Assembly: GCF_041821085.1 (NCBI RefSeq)
Contig: NZ_JBGUAZ010000002.1
Location: 310,001 to 374,000 of the forward strand
Direction: 5' to 3'
DNA: 64,000 nt
Source: Natrinema sp. HArc-T2
GTDB lineage: Archaea > Halobacteriota > Halobacteria > Halobacteriales > Natrialbaceae
The position numbers were made by a program, and so were the translations under genes. The notes below the pieces were generated by a model. That model was not told the origin of the DNA. It made no database searches and saw only the letters and a list, made by a program, of their open reading frames with translations. This document shows, piece after piece, positions 25,889-34,328 of the stretch (the first letter of the stretch is position 1; each line of letters opens with the position of its first letter).

Positions 25889-25964
25889 GTAGCCACTGAC
25901 AGTCAATGCACATCTGATCGCACGACTGCTGTGCGATCGGTGTGTAAACCGTTTCAGTTGTTAC
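25889..25964. repeat. 76-bp dispersed repeat, copy 1
   Basis: This 76-base segment matches the reverse complement of 54327-54402 at 68 of 76 positions, with no gaps. It contains a palindromic CACTGAC/GTCA-type left part and an 8-bp hairpin GATCGCAC...GTGCGATC (25917-25924 with 25932-25939, loop GACTGCT). The right end GTTTCAGTTGTTAC is nearly invariant. It lies between ccmE and hemL, which point away from each other, so it sits in a promoter region. Confidence 0.75.
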
Positions 25965-26122
25965 GATAGTGATTTCTGTTACATTCCCGTCGGACGATCA
26001 GCTCTCGGACGGACTGGCGTGAACCACGATCCCGAACGGACACGACCCGAACGCGGGCGACGGACGACGCGTCGCGACCCAACCTCGGTACTCCTTTCCC
26101 GTCCGACTCCGAAAGGGCGCGC

Positions 26123-27469
26123 ATGACCGACGACAACTCACGCGAGCTGTACAATCGGGCGCTGTCGGTGCTGCCCGGTGGCGTCAACTCCGCCGTTCGC
26201 GCGGCGATCGAACCGTATCCGTTCTTCGTCCAGAAAGGCGACGGCGGCCACGTCATCGACGCCGACGGGAACCGCTACATCGACTGGGTAATGGGGCTCG
26301 GCCCGCTGCTGTTGGGCCACGATCTGCCAGAACCCGTCCAGGCGGGCATCCAGCAGAAAGCAAGCGAAGGGCCGATGTATGGGACGCCGACGGAGATCGA
26401 AGTCGACCTCGCGGAGTTCGTCGTCCGCCATGTCCCGAGCGTCGAGAAGCTCCGCTTCGTCAACTCCGGGACCGAAGCGACGACCTCCGCCGTGCGCCTC
26501 GCACGGGGCTACACCGGTCGGAACAAGATCGTCGTCATGCAGGGCGGCTACCACGGCGCACAGGAGTCGACGCTGGTCGAAGGCGACGCCGACAACCCGA
26601 AACCATCCTCCGCCGGCGTTCCGCAGTCGTTTGCCGACCACACGCTTCCAGTACCGTTCAACGACGAGGAGGCCGTCCGCGACGTGTTCGAGAAACACGG
26701 CGACGACATCGCGGCCGTAATGACCGAGCCCATTCTGGGCAACTATGGCATCGTCTACCCCGAAGACGGCTATCACGAGTTCCTCCGTGAGATCACCGCA
26801 GAACACGGCTCGCTGCTGATCTTCGACGAAGTGATTACGGGCTTCCGCGTCGGTGGCCTCGGCTGTGCCCAGAGCGAGTTCGGCGTCACGCCCGATCTCA
26901 CGACGTTCGGCAAGATCATCGGCGGCGGCTTCCCCGTCGGTGCGATCGGCGGTCGCGCCGAGATCATCGAGGGCTTCGCACCGACCGGCGATGTCTTCCA
27001 GGCCGGCACCTTCTCGGGTCATCCAGTCACGATGGCCGCCGGCCTCGAGACGCTACAGTTCGCCGCCGAAAACGATGTCTACGACCACGTCAACGGGCTC
27101 GGTGACCGACTCCGCAGCGGCCTGACCGACATCGTCGCCGACCAGGCCCCCAGCTACACCGTCACCGGCACCGACAGCATGTTCAAGGTGATCTTCACGC
27201 GCGAGGGCCCAGGACCGGACTCGCTCGAGGAACAGTGCACCGCCGGCTGTCGGCAGGACCCGACCTGTCCGCGCTACGACACCTGTCCGAAAAACGCCGG
27301 CGACGTGAAAAACGCCGAGACCGAGCGCTGGCGGCGCATCTTCTGGGGCCAGATGAAAGACCAGAACGTCTTCCTCTCGCAGAACCAGTTCGAGTGTCAG
27401 TTCGTCAGTTACAGCCACACCGAGGAAGACGTCGAACGGACGCTCGAGGCCTACAAGGAAGCGCTGTAG
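26123..27469 (+). CDS. hemL: Glutamate-1-semialdehyde 2,1-aminomutase
   Basis: HemL converts glutamate-1-semialdehyde to 5-aminolevulinate, the first committed tetrapyrrole precursor in the C5 route. The 448-residue PLP enzyme has the N-terminal family block [10 protein letters not shown], the phosphate-binding [15 protein letters not shown], and the PLP lysine in [16 protein letters not shown] short cysteine-bearing insertion near the C-terminus ([18 protein letters not shown]) is a haloarchaeal addition and could bind a metal. It starts the tetrapyrrole cluster; HemA is not in this window. Confidence 0.95.
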   Translation: MTDDNSRELYNRALSVLPGGVNSAVRAAIEPYPFFVQKGDGGHVIDADGNRYIDWVMGLGPLLLGHDLPEPVQAGIQQKASEGPMYGTPTEIEVDLAEFVVRHVPSVEKLRFVNSGTEATTSAVRLARGYTGRNKIVVMQGGYHGAQESTLVEGDADNPKPSSAGVPQSFADHTLPVPFNDEEAVRDVFEKHGDDIAAVMTEPILGNYGIVYPEDGYHEFLREITAEHGSLLIFDEVITGFRVGGLGCAQSEFGVTPDLTTFGKIIGGGFPVGAIGGRAEIIEGFAPTGDVFQAGTFSGHPVTMAAGLETLQFAAENDVYDHVNGLGDRLRSGLTDIVADQAPSYTVTGTDSMFKVIFTREGPGPDSLEEQCTAGCRQDPTCPRYDTCPKNAGDVKNAETERWRRIFWGQMKDQNVFLSQNQFECQFVSYSHTEEDVERTLEAYKEAL

Positions 27470-27476
27470 GCGCTAC

Positions 27477-27851
27477 TTAGTCAGCCGCTTCGGCCGTCGC
27501 GACGATGTCGTCCTGGTAGCTCGCGACCGCCTCGAGGACTGCCTTCCGGTCGTCCTCGTCGACATCGAATTCGGCGAGCGCATCCCCAAGGTGGGTCGCG
27601 ATCACCTTGAACTCCGGGAGGGTGATCCCGAGCCCCTCGTGGGCGGTCTTCATATCGTCGCCCGTGTATTCGACCGGCCCACCGGCGACCGAACTGATGA
27701 ACTGGGCCTGATGGGCGCGCTGTTGCTGCATATCCATGTCCTCGAAGTAGTATGCGACCCGTTCGTCTGCAACGACGCGGTCGTAGAATTCGTCGACAAC
27801 TGCTTTGATTCCGTCTTCGCCACCGAGTCGTTCGTAGAGCGTATCGCTCAT
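27477..27851 (-). CDS. Group I truncated hemoglobin
   Basis: A 124-residue two-over-two globin. Tyr 23 at position B10 and the proximal histidine 71 (in KTAHEGLGI) are present, and the family starts (SDTLYERLGGEDGI) and ends normally. Group I truncated globins bind oxygen or nitric oxide and often detoxify NO. The gene is embedded between hemL and hemC, converging with hemL, so a supply of heme is made next door. A perfect CGAATATATTCG palindrome lies about 40 bases upstream of its start. Confidence 0.9.
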   Translation of the reverse strand: MSDTLYERLGGEDGIKAVVDEFYDRVVADERVAYYFEDMDMQQQRAHQAQFISSVAGGPVEYTGDDMKTAHEGLGITLPEFKVIATHLGDALAEFDVDEDDRKAVLEAVASYQDDIVATAEAAD

Positions 27852-27890
27852 CGCGAATAACCAGACGCCAGATCACTATGAATGAATGGA

Positions 27891-27902
27891 CGAATATATT
27901 CG
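27891..27902. promoter_or_regulatory. Perfect 12-bp AT-centred palindrome upstream of the globin gene
   Basis: CGAATATATTCG is self-complementary over all 12 bases. It sits 40-51 bases before the globin ATG on the minus strand and about 175 bases before hemC on the plus strand. It includes a TATA-like AATATATT, so it may be a core promoter, an operator for a redox- or NO-responsive regulator, or both. Confidence 0.4.
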
Positions 27903-28075
27903 CAGAACCAGAGGCTATCGGTAACGAGTTGCATGCCGATACGGACGGCTGTCAGTGGGTTCCGGTGACCGCTTCGTATTGACTTCTGTCCAGTCGTATA
28001 AGCTGCCAAACGGGTCGGCGGCCCCCTCGTCGAACAAGCGTGCGCTTTTCATACCCGAGGCACCCACTGACGCCT

Positions 28076-29209
28076 ATGAGAACGCGCGGGACGCTACGAC
28101 TGGCGACGCGGGGATCCACGCTCGCCCGGCGACAGGCCTCGCTGGTACAAGAGGCACTGGAGGACCGCCGGTACGAGGTGGAACTCGTCACCATCGAGAC
28201 GACGGGAGACCAGATCGAAGACGAGTTGATCCACCAACTCGGGAAGACCGGTGCGTTCGTCCGCGAACTGGACGAGCGCGTCCTCGAGGGCGACCTCGAC
28301 GGGGCGATCCACTCGATGAAAGACATGCCGACCGAACAGCCCGAGGAACTCGTGACCGCTGCGGTGCCCGAGCGCGGACGACCGGGGGACGTCCTCGTCA
28401 CGCCCGACGGATCAACGCTCGAGGAGTTACCGGACGGTGCAATCGTCGGCACCTCGAGTCTCCGCCGGCGCGCCCAGCTCCTCTCGGAGCGGCCAGACCT
28501 CGAGGTCGAGCCGCTGCGCGGGAACGTCGACACGCGCCTCGAGAAGTTGCTCGCACCCGCGCTGCAAGCGGAACACCAGCAGCGCTCGGAAGCAGACAAA
28601 GAGCGGAAGGGCAACACCGGTAACGAGGACTTCGAGGCCGAGTACGACCGCACCGTCGACGAGTGGTTCGACGACCTCTCGGAACTCGAGCGCCAGGCGC
28701 TGGGTCGGGAGGTCGAGACCGAGTACGACGCGATCGTCCTCGCCCACGCCGGCCTCGAGCGGAGCCGACTGGACCACTACGTCGACTATCAGGAACTGCC
28801 GACATCGACGTTCGTCCCGGCACCGGGACAGGGAGCGCTCGCGGTGACCGCCCGGGATGGCGAGACCGCCCGCGACATTCAGACCCTCATCGACCACCCA
28901 CGAAGCCGCGTCGAGACGACCGTCGAGCGGACGATCCTGGCCGAGCTCGGCGGCGGCTGTATCGCCCCAGTCGGCATCTACGCGGTCGTCCAGGGTGAGT
29001 ACGTCCACGCGACCGTCAGCGTCTTCGACAGCGACGGCGAGGAGTCGGTGACCGGCAGCCGGGACCTGCCGATCGAGAACCACGCCGAAGCCGCCCGCGA
29101 GTTCGCACGCGATCTCGCGGATCGCGGTGCCGCGGACCTGATCGACGCAGCCCGCGAGGACGATGGCGACAATGCGGTCTCCGAAGAAGATACGCCCGCG
29201 GGGAAATAG
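28076..29209 (+). CDS. hemC: Porphobilinogen deaminase (hydroxymethylbilane synthase)
   Basis: HemC links four porphobilinogen units. The 377-residue protein has LATRGSTLARRQA at the start, the IHSMKDMPTE active-site block, GTSSLRRRAQ, and the cysteine for the dipyrromethane cofactor in GGGCIAPVGIYA. An acidic insertion of about 60 residues between LEKLLAPALQAEH and EYDAIVLAHAGLERS is a haloarchaeal feature. ATG 28076 is favoured, with a TATA-like CTTTTCATA about 25 bases upstream. It is followed 14 bases later by sumT in the same operon. Confidence 0.95.
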   Translation: MRTRGTLRLATRGSTLARRQASLVQEALEDRRYEVELVTIETTGDQIEDELIHQLGKTGAFVRELDERVLEGDLDGAIHSMKDMPTEQPEELVTAAVPERGRPGDVLVTPDGSTLEELPDGAIVGTSSLRRRAQLLSERPDLEVEPLRGNVDTRLEKLLAPALQAEHQQRSEADKERKGNTGNEDFEAEYDRTVDEWFDDLSELERQALGREVETEYDAIVLAHAGLERSRLDHYVDYQELPTSTFVPAPGQGALAVTARDGETARDIQTLIDHPRSRVETTVERTILAELGGGCIAPVGIYAVVQGEYVHATVSVFDSDGEESVTGSRDLPIENHAEAAREFARDLADRGAADLIDAAREDDGDNAVSEEDTPAGK

Positions 29210-29223
29210 CGAGGACATACCGA

Positions 29224-30021
29224 ATGTCAGACTCCGCCATCGACGCCGAACCCGGCACCGTCTACCTCGTCGGCAGCGGCCCCGGCGACCCCGAGTTACT
29301 GACCGTGAAGGCGAAACGGCTGCTCGAGGCCGCCGATGTCGTCCTCCACGACAAGCTGCCCGGCCCGGAGATTATCGACCAGCTTCCCGAAGCGCGCCGT
29401 GAAGACGTCGGCAAACGCGCCGGCGGCGAGCGTACGCCCCAATCGGAGATCAACGAGCGACTGGTCGAACTCGCTCGCGAAGGCAAGTCCGTCGTCCGGC
29501 TCAAGGGCGGCGATTCCTTCGTCTTCGGCCGCGGCGGCGAGGAAGCAGAGTATCTGGCGGCCCACGAGATTCCCTTCGAGGTCGTCCCTGCAGTCACCTC
29601 GGCGATCGCCGCGCCCGCCGTCGCCGGCATCCCCGTCACGCATCGGGATCACGCCTCGTCGGTTTCGTTCGTTACAGGCCACGAAGACCCCACTAAAGAC
29701 GAGTCGGCCGTCGACTGGGAGGCCCTGGCGGCTACCGGCGGTACCATCGTCGTGCTGATGGGCGTCGGCCGCCTGCCCGACTACACGAAGGCCCTGCGCG
29801 AGGCCGGGATGGCACCCGAGACGCCGGTTGCGCTGATCGAGCGCGGAACCTGGCCCGGCCAGCAGGTCGCGACGGGAACCCTCGAGACCATCGTCGACGT
29901 CCGCGACGAGGAAGGGATCTCACCACCAGCAGTGACGGTGATCGGCGATGTCGCGGGCACGCGCGAGTCGATCGTCGACTTCCTCCGAACCGACTACGGC
30001 GCGACCGAGGGTGAGGAGTAA
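29224..30021 (+). CDS. cobA: Uroporphyrinogen-III C-methyltransferase
   Basis: SumT/CobA adds two methyl groups to uroporphyrinogen III to give precorrin-2, the branch to siroheme, cobalamin and the alternative heme pathway used by archaea. The 265-residue protein has the SAM-binding start VYLVGSGPGDPELLTVKA, the block RLKGGDSFVFGRGGEE, and VTHRDHASSVSFVTGH. Length is standard for a single-domain enzyme. It sits between hemC and hemD, in order of use in the pathway. Confidence 0.95.
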   Translation: MSDSAIDAEPGTVYLVGSGPGDPELLTVKAKRLLEAADVVLHDKLPGPEIIDQLPEARREDVGKRAGGERTPQSEINERLVELAREGKSVVRLKGGDSFVFGRGGEEAEYLAAHEIPFEVVPAVTSAIAAPAVAGIPVTHRDHASSVSFVTGHEDPTKDESAVDWEALAATGGTIVVLMGVGRLPDYTKALREAGMAPETPVALIERGTWPGQQVATGTLETIVDVRDEEGISPPAVTVIGDVAGTRESIVDFLRTDYGATEGEE

Positions 30022-30024
30022 TCA

Positions 30025-30765
30025 ATGAGTGACACACCCACAGTGGCCGTCTTCCGGCCCGACGACGACCGCCTCGAGCAGGCTGTCGCGTTCCTCGAGG
30101 ACCGCGATGCCGAGCCGATCCCCGATCCGATGCTGGCCGTCGAGGCGACCGACGCACGGCCCCGAACCGACGCCGACTACGTCGTCTTCACGAGCAAGAC
30201 CGGCGCGGAACTCATTGCCGAAGCGGGCTGGAAGCCACACGGCGAGACCGTCTGTGCGATCGGGCCGGCGACGACCGACGCGCTCCGCGCGGAAGGCTAC
30301 GCGGTCGACCACGTTCCAGACGAATACACGTCGAGCGGCCTCGTCGAATCGCTCGGCACTGCGGTCGACGGCGCACGCATCGAGGTCGCCCGCAGCGACC
30401 ACGGCAGCCCCGTGTTGCTCGAGGGGCTCGAGGACGCGGGCGCGTACGTCCACGAGACGATCCTCTACCGGCTCGTACGACCCACAAAGAGCGGCGAGTC
30501 GGCCGAAGTGGCCGCCGAGGGCGGGCTCGACGCCGCCTGCTTTACCTCGTCGCTGACCGTCGAGCACTTCCTCGAGGCTGCCGCCGAGCGGGGACTCCGC
30601 GAGGAAGCCATCGCGGGGCTAGAGGACGCCGTCGTCGGCGTCATCGGCGAGCCGACCCGCGAGACGGCAGCGGCACACGGCGTCGCTGTCGATCTCGTCG
30701 CGAGCGAGGCCACGTTCGACCGGCTGGCGACGGAAACCATCGACGCAGTGACCGACGACGACTGA
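30025..30765 (+). CDS. hemD: Uroporphyrinogen-III synthase
   Basis: HemD closes hydroxymethylbilane into uroporphyrinogen III with inversion of ring D. The 246-residue protein has the poorly conserved two-domain fold of the family with blocks DYVVFTSKTGAEL, CAIGPATTDAL and CFTSSLTVEHFLE. The start lies 3 bases after the cobA stop, so the gene belongs to the hemC-cobA-hemD operon. Sequence similarity in this family is low, but operon position makes the call secure. Confidence 0.92.
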   Translation: MSDTPTVAVFRPDDDRLEQAVAFLEDRDAEPIPDPMLAVEATDARPRTDADYVVFTSKTGAELIAEAGWKPHGETVCAIGPATTDALRAEGYAVDHVPDEYTSSGLVESLGTAVDGARIEVARSDHGSPVLLEGLEDAGAYVHETILYRLVRPTKSGESAEVAAEGGLDAACFTSSLTVEHFLEAAAERGLREEAIAGLEDAVVGVIGEPTRETAAAHGVAVDLVASEATFDRLATETIDAVTDDD

Positions 30766-30857
30766 TCGACCCCACCGGCGTGAGTCGAACCCGCGGACGA
30801 ACCGCAGTGAGCCAGTGATCCGCGGGTTTATGAGCGAAGCCGCCCCACGGTTTCTCG

Positions 30858-32336
30858 ATGGCAGGGCCGGTTCCCGAACTCGAGGATCGCGCGGTAACGT
30901 GCGCCAAGCGGCTATGCGAGGCCGATCGCGTGTTGCTCGCCTCGCATATCGACGCCGACGGACTCACGAGCGCCGCGATCGCCGCGCAAGCACTCGAGCG
31001 GGCGGAAATCCCCTTCGAGACGGTCTTCGAGAAACAGCTCGACGAGGACGCGATCGCCGCAATCGCGGCGACCGACTACGAGACCGTCCTGTTTACTGAC
31101 TTCGGGAGCGGCCAGCTCGACGTGATCGGCGAGTACGAGGACGCCGGCGCGTTCACGCCGATCATCGCGGATCACCACCAGCCCGCCGACCGTGACACAG
31201 AGTACCACCTCAACCCACTACTGTTCGGCATCAACGGGGCCTCGGAGCTGTCGGGTGCCGGTGCGAGTTACGTCCTCGCGCGGGCGCTCGCCGATGTCTC
31301 CGACAGTTCACCAGCCGCCGCAACTGATGGCGGAACCGCCGCCGGCCCAGCAGGGACGACAGTCCGCGCCGACAACCGCGACCTGGCCGCCCTCGCTGTC
31401 GTTGGGGCCGTCGGTGATATGCAGGCGTCCGGGGGCGAACTCCACGGCGCGAACGAGAGAATCGTCGCAGAGGGCGTCGAGGCTGCCGTTCTCGAGACGG
31501 GCAAGGACCTCGCACTCTACGGGAAACAGACCCGTCCGCTCCCCAAACTCCTCGAGTACGCCACCGACGTCCACATTCCGGGGATCTCGAACGACGCCAA
31601 CGGCGCGTTGCGCTTTCTCGACGGGCTCGAGCTCGAGTTGAAACGCGACGGCGAGTGGCGCCGGTGGGCCGATCTCTCAGGAGAGGAGAAACAGACCGTC
31701 GCCAGCGCGCTCGTCCGGAAGGCTGTCTCGAGTGGCGTCCCTGCGGCGAAGATCGACGAACTCGTGGGCACGGCTTACGTGTTGAGCGAGGAGCCCGTCG
31801 GTACCGAACTCCGGGATGCAAGCGAGTTCTCGACGCTGCTCAACGCGACCGCCCGCTACGAGCGCGCCGACGTCGGACTGGGCGTCTGTCTGGGTGATCG
31901 GGATGGCGCACTCGAGCGTGCCCGGCAACTCTTAGCCGAACACCGCCGAAACCTCTCGAATGGCATCGACCTCGTCACCCGCGAGGGAACGACCGAAGAA
32001 GCCCACGTCCAGTGGTTCGACGCGGGCGACGAGATCCGCGAGACCATCGTCGGGATCGTCGCCGGCATGGCGATGGGCAACCAGGGGATCAGCCGCTCGA
32101 AGCCGATCATCGCCTTTGCAGCAAAGAACGACGACGAACTGAAAGTCTCCGCACGCGGCACCCACTCGCTCGTTCGGCAGGGGCTCGATCTCTCGGTCGT
32201 GATGGGCGAGGCCTCGAGAGCGGTCGGCGGCGACGGCGGCGGGCACGACGTCGCAGCGGGGGCGACGATCCCTAGCGGCCACAAAGCGGCGTTCGTCGAG
32301 CGCGCCGACGACCTCGTCGGTGAACAACTGACCTAA
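30858..32336 (+). CDS. RecJ/GAN-like DHH-family single-strand exonuclease
   Basis: A 492-residue DHH phosphoesterase. The metal motifs are SHIDADGLTSAA (residues about 29-40), LFTDFGSGQ and the name-giving IADHHQPAD, with a further Asp in GAVGDMQ; the C-terminal DHHA1-type nucleic-acid domain ends with GGDGGGHDVAAGATIP. Archaeal relatives include GAN, a RecJ homologue associated with the CMG replicative helicase, and Hfx. RecJ proteins. Its stop overlaps that of the PHP gene on the other strand by 4 bases. Confidence 0.88.
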   Translation: MAGPVPELEDRAVTCAKRLCEADRVLLASHIDADGLTSAAIAAQALERAEIPFETVFEKQLDEDAIAAIAATDYETVLFTDFGSGQLDVIGEYEDAGAFTPIIADHHQPADRDTEYHLNPLLFGINGASELSGAGASYVLARALADVSDSSPAAATDGGTAAGPAGTTVRADNRDLAALAVVGAVGDMQASGGELHGANERIVAEGVEAAVLETGKDLALYGKQTRPLPKLLEYATDVHIPGISNDANGALRFLDGLELELKRDGEWRRWADLSGEEKQTVASALVRKAVSSGVPAAKIDELVGTAYVLSEEPVGTELRDASEFSTLLNATARYERADVGLGVCLGDRDGALERARQLLAEHRRNLSNGIDLVTREGTTEEAHVQWFDAGDEIRETIVGIVAGMAMGNQGISRSKPIIAFAAKNDDELKVSARGTHSLVRQGLDLSVVMGEASRAVGGDGGGHDVAAGATIPSGHKAAFVERADDLVGEQLT

Positions 32337-33082
32337 CGATCCATCGACGCTGGCACCGTCGGCAGCAACGGCGCACGCGAAGTGAACAGATACGCCGACT
32401 TGCGGACGGCCCCTTTTCCGTACTGGACGGCGCTTTTGTGAATCGGCGTCCGTTTACCGTAGATCTGTGTCCGGCCCTCGAGAATCGCCTCGATGAGGTC
32501 GTCGCCGTCGATATCGGCCTTTGTCGGTGTCGCCGTGTCGGGCGTCACGAGGACTTCGGTGTATGATTTCCCCACGTTTGGGAGGTAATGGGCATCACTG
32601 GCACCGATCTGGGGATAATCTCGTCGGCTCGCAAAGAGGCGCGCGCGCCGATTCCGATATCCCGTAAAGACCATCGAGTTGTAGGTCTCGATCGCGTCGG
32701 CATCGGCGATGTGGCGTTTCCGAACGCCGTGGCGGCTGCGCTGGAAGGGATGGGGGACGATCGCCACCCCACCGCGTTCGCGGACGGTTTGGACGGTGTC
32801 CATAAACGCCTGGCCGGGCTCCGGTCGGTCCTCGACGCCGATCGCCAGCAGGTGGCCGTGTTTGGTCGAGACCTCGACGCCGGGAATCCCGATCAGGCCG
32901 TACTCCGGTGCGAGGGAAGCAGCACGCAGCGATTCGTCGATCTCGTCGTGGTCGGTGATGACAACCCCGTCGAGGCCGATATCGGCGGTGTGCTCGAGGA
33001 TGAGTTCGACCGGCTCGTGACCGTCATACGAGTCCTCGGAGTGGACGTGAAAATCGATCGCAAACGGGATCTGCGTAGTCAT
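32333..33082 (-). CDS. PHP-domain protein
   Basis: A 249-residue PHP-domain metal-dependent phosphoesterase. Motifs are DFHVHSEDSYDGH (residues about 9-21), VVITDHDE, a glutamate in IPGVEVSTKHGH, the histidine in AIVPHPF and the final GASDAHYL. It is a different subgroup from the PHP protein at 11582, being closer to the DNA polymerase X-associated or tyrosine phosphatase-like PHP proteins. A basic C-terminal stretch (KRTPIHKSAVQYGKGAVRKSA) follows. Substrate unknown. Confidence 0.82.
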   Translation of the reverse strand: MTTQIPFAIDFHVHSEDSYDGHEPVELILEHTADIGLDGVVITDHDEIDESLRAASLAPEYGLIGIPGVEVSTKHGHLLAIGVEDRPEPGQAFMDTVQTVRERGGVAIVPHPFQRSRHGVRKRHIADADAIETYNSMVFTGYRNRRARLFASRRDYPQIGASDAHYLPNVGKSYTEVLVTPDTATPTKADIDGDDLIEAILEGRTQIYGKRTPIHKSAVQYGKGAVRKSAYLFTSRAPLLPTVPASMDR

Positions 33083-33215
33083 AGGAGGCCAAGCGATCAG
33101 TATACCGTGGCTGTCGCTACCACCAATAGCTTGTTATCCAGCATAAACACTGTGCTGCCGATCACGTCCCGCCGATGGGACGATTCAATATACCATTATA
33201 CGATTCATATTAACG

Positions 33216-33350
33216 ATGCGTTCAAAGGGAGACGACAGCGTGAGCGATCCGGAGAAGCCCGAATCGGCCACGACTGCCGTGAACGATCCGCAGCAGCCAC
33301 GTGCTGGGATCGACGACGTGGTCTGCCGACGAGGTATTAGGTTCGCCTAA
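33216..33350 (+). CDS. Possible 44-residue small protein
   Basis: An ATG-started frame with a TATA-like CATATTAA directly ahead. The product is acidic at its N-terminal half (GDDSVSDPEKPESATT), has one cysteine near the end and no membrane segment. Codon use is compatible with a haloarchaeal gene, but there is no recognised motif. Its TAA stop falls in the first iron-box-like palindrome. It could be chance. Confidence 0.22.
   Translation: MRSKGDDSVSDPEKPESATTAVNDPQQPRAGIDDVVCRRGIRFA
33337..33350. promoter_or_regulatory. Iron-box-like palindrome 1 (TTAGG-N4-CCTAA)
   Basis: TTAGG-TTCG-CCTAA is a perfect inverted repeat with 5-bp arms. Its core matches the operator type bound by DtxR/IdeR-family iron regulators, which occur in haloarchaea. 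It is centred 36 bp upstream of the second copy, roughly three and a half helical turns. Confidence 0.6.
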
Positions 33351-33371
33351 AATCCAGAGGACTTATCATGG

Positions 33372-33387
33372 TTTAGGCCAGCCTAAA
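33372..33387. promoter_or_regulatory. Iron-box-like palindrome 2 (TTTAGG-N4-CCTAAA)
   Basis: TTTAGG-CCAG-CCTAAA is a perfect inverted repeat with 6-bp arms, located just downstream of a TATA-like CTTATCAT (33362-33369) and 27 bases before the ATG at 33414. Binding here would block transcription start, the classic arrangement for metal-dependent repression by a DtxR-family protein. Confidence 0.65.
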
Positions 33388-33413
33388 GACATACGAACAT
33401 ACTGGAGGAATTC

Positions 33414-34328
33414 ATGGTCGGAACGACGCTCCGAGAGATTCGACAGTCCATCGAACGGCTGGCCAGCGACGACGGGGAGTACGACATTGTCTGCGCTCGC
33501 TCCGGCGAACAGCCCGTCCCAGTCGCCGGCCGGCAGTTCGCGACTCGGTCGGACGCAGCGGATGCTGCCCGCGCGACCGAACAGTACCGCGCCGCCCTCA
33601 GACGGTACGATCCACAGCTCCCGTTTTACGATCCGATCGTCCGGCAGACTCGAGCCAGTGCGGAGGGCCATACCTATGACGAGTCCGCGCGTTCGACGAC
33701 TGGTCTAGATCGGCGACGAGCTGTCGATCGGGCGCGAACTGTGACGAATAACAGCCCACTTATCGGATTCTGCCACGACGTCTCCGGCGCCGTCTTCGAG
33801 GCGCTCTCGAGTCACGATCACGAGCGCGTCGAACGTGCGATCATGGACACATATCTGGCCGCCGCCGAAGCGACGACAGATCGGAACACGCTCTGTCTGG
33901 TGTTACTCGAGACGATCGCAGCCGAACTCGATCGACACCTCGCGGCAGCCGAGCGGACCCGATTGCTACGGGCAGCGGCAGCGAACCTCTCACCGGTCGA
34001 TCCGGTCGACGATCCGGTCGCGACGAGTCTCGAGTATCTGGATTCGTTGTCGCTGATACGGGCATACGGGCTCACACGCGAGTCAGTCGAGACGACCGAC
34101 GAGAACGTCTGGACTGTCACGCTGCGTGGATACGCGATCGACAGCGACGAACGTCGGATTCCAACACTGCCGATCGGGATCGACATCCTTCGCCGGACGG
34201 CACCGTCGACGACGTCGGTGGGTGTGCGCGAGGTCACCGCACTCGGCGATGGAGACTGGCAGTTCGTGCTGACGACCGACGAGCAGACGCGCGGCGGCCT
34301 CGTCTGCACCCGAGCGGTGGACCGATGA
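33414..34328 (+). CDS. Haloarchaeal protein of unknown function, likely iron-controlled
   Basis: A 304-residue soluble protein. The N-terminal region (residues 1-75) resembles a small regulatory-like domain (TLREIRQSIERLASDDGEYDIVCARSGEQPVPVAGRQF, split here only for reference in shorter blocks such as VPVAGRQFATR), and the rest is helical with two cysteines (IGFCHDV, TLCLVLL). No catalytic motif is visible. A GGAGG ribosome site lies 5 bases before the ATG, unusual in a genome with many leaderless genes, and two iron-box-like palindromes precede it. It overlaps the next gene by 4 bases. I recall a similar gene pair near iron-regulated loci in other haloarchaea. Confidence 0.7.
   Translation: MVGTTLREIRQSIERLASDDGEYDIVCARSGEQPVPVAGRQFATRSDAADAARATEQYRAALRRYDPQLPFYDPIVRQTRASAEGHTYDESARSTTGLDRRRAVDRARTVTNNSPLIGFCHDVSGAVFEALSSHDHERVERAIMDTYLAAAEATTDRNTLCLVLLETIAAELDRHLAAAERTRLLRAAAANLSPVDPVDDPVATSLEYLDSLSLIRAYGLTRESVETTDENVWTVTLRGYAIDSDERRIPTLPIGIDILRRTAPSTTSVGVREVTALGDGDWQFVLTTDEQTRGGLVCTRAVDR

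Larger units (their letters stand above)
33083..33413. other. 331-base gap holding promoters and two iron-box-like palindromes
   Basis: The left part is AT-rich (TATACC, TACCATTATACG and CATATTAACG near 33188-33214), suggesting promoter sequence. A 44-codon frame occupies 33216-33350, and its stop codon is part of the first palindrome. The right part carries two TTAGG-N4-CCTAA palindromes, a TATA-like CTTATCAT between them, and a GGAGG ribosome site at 33404-33408. Confidence 0.6.
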
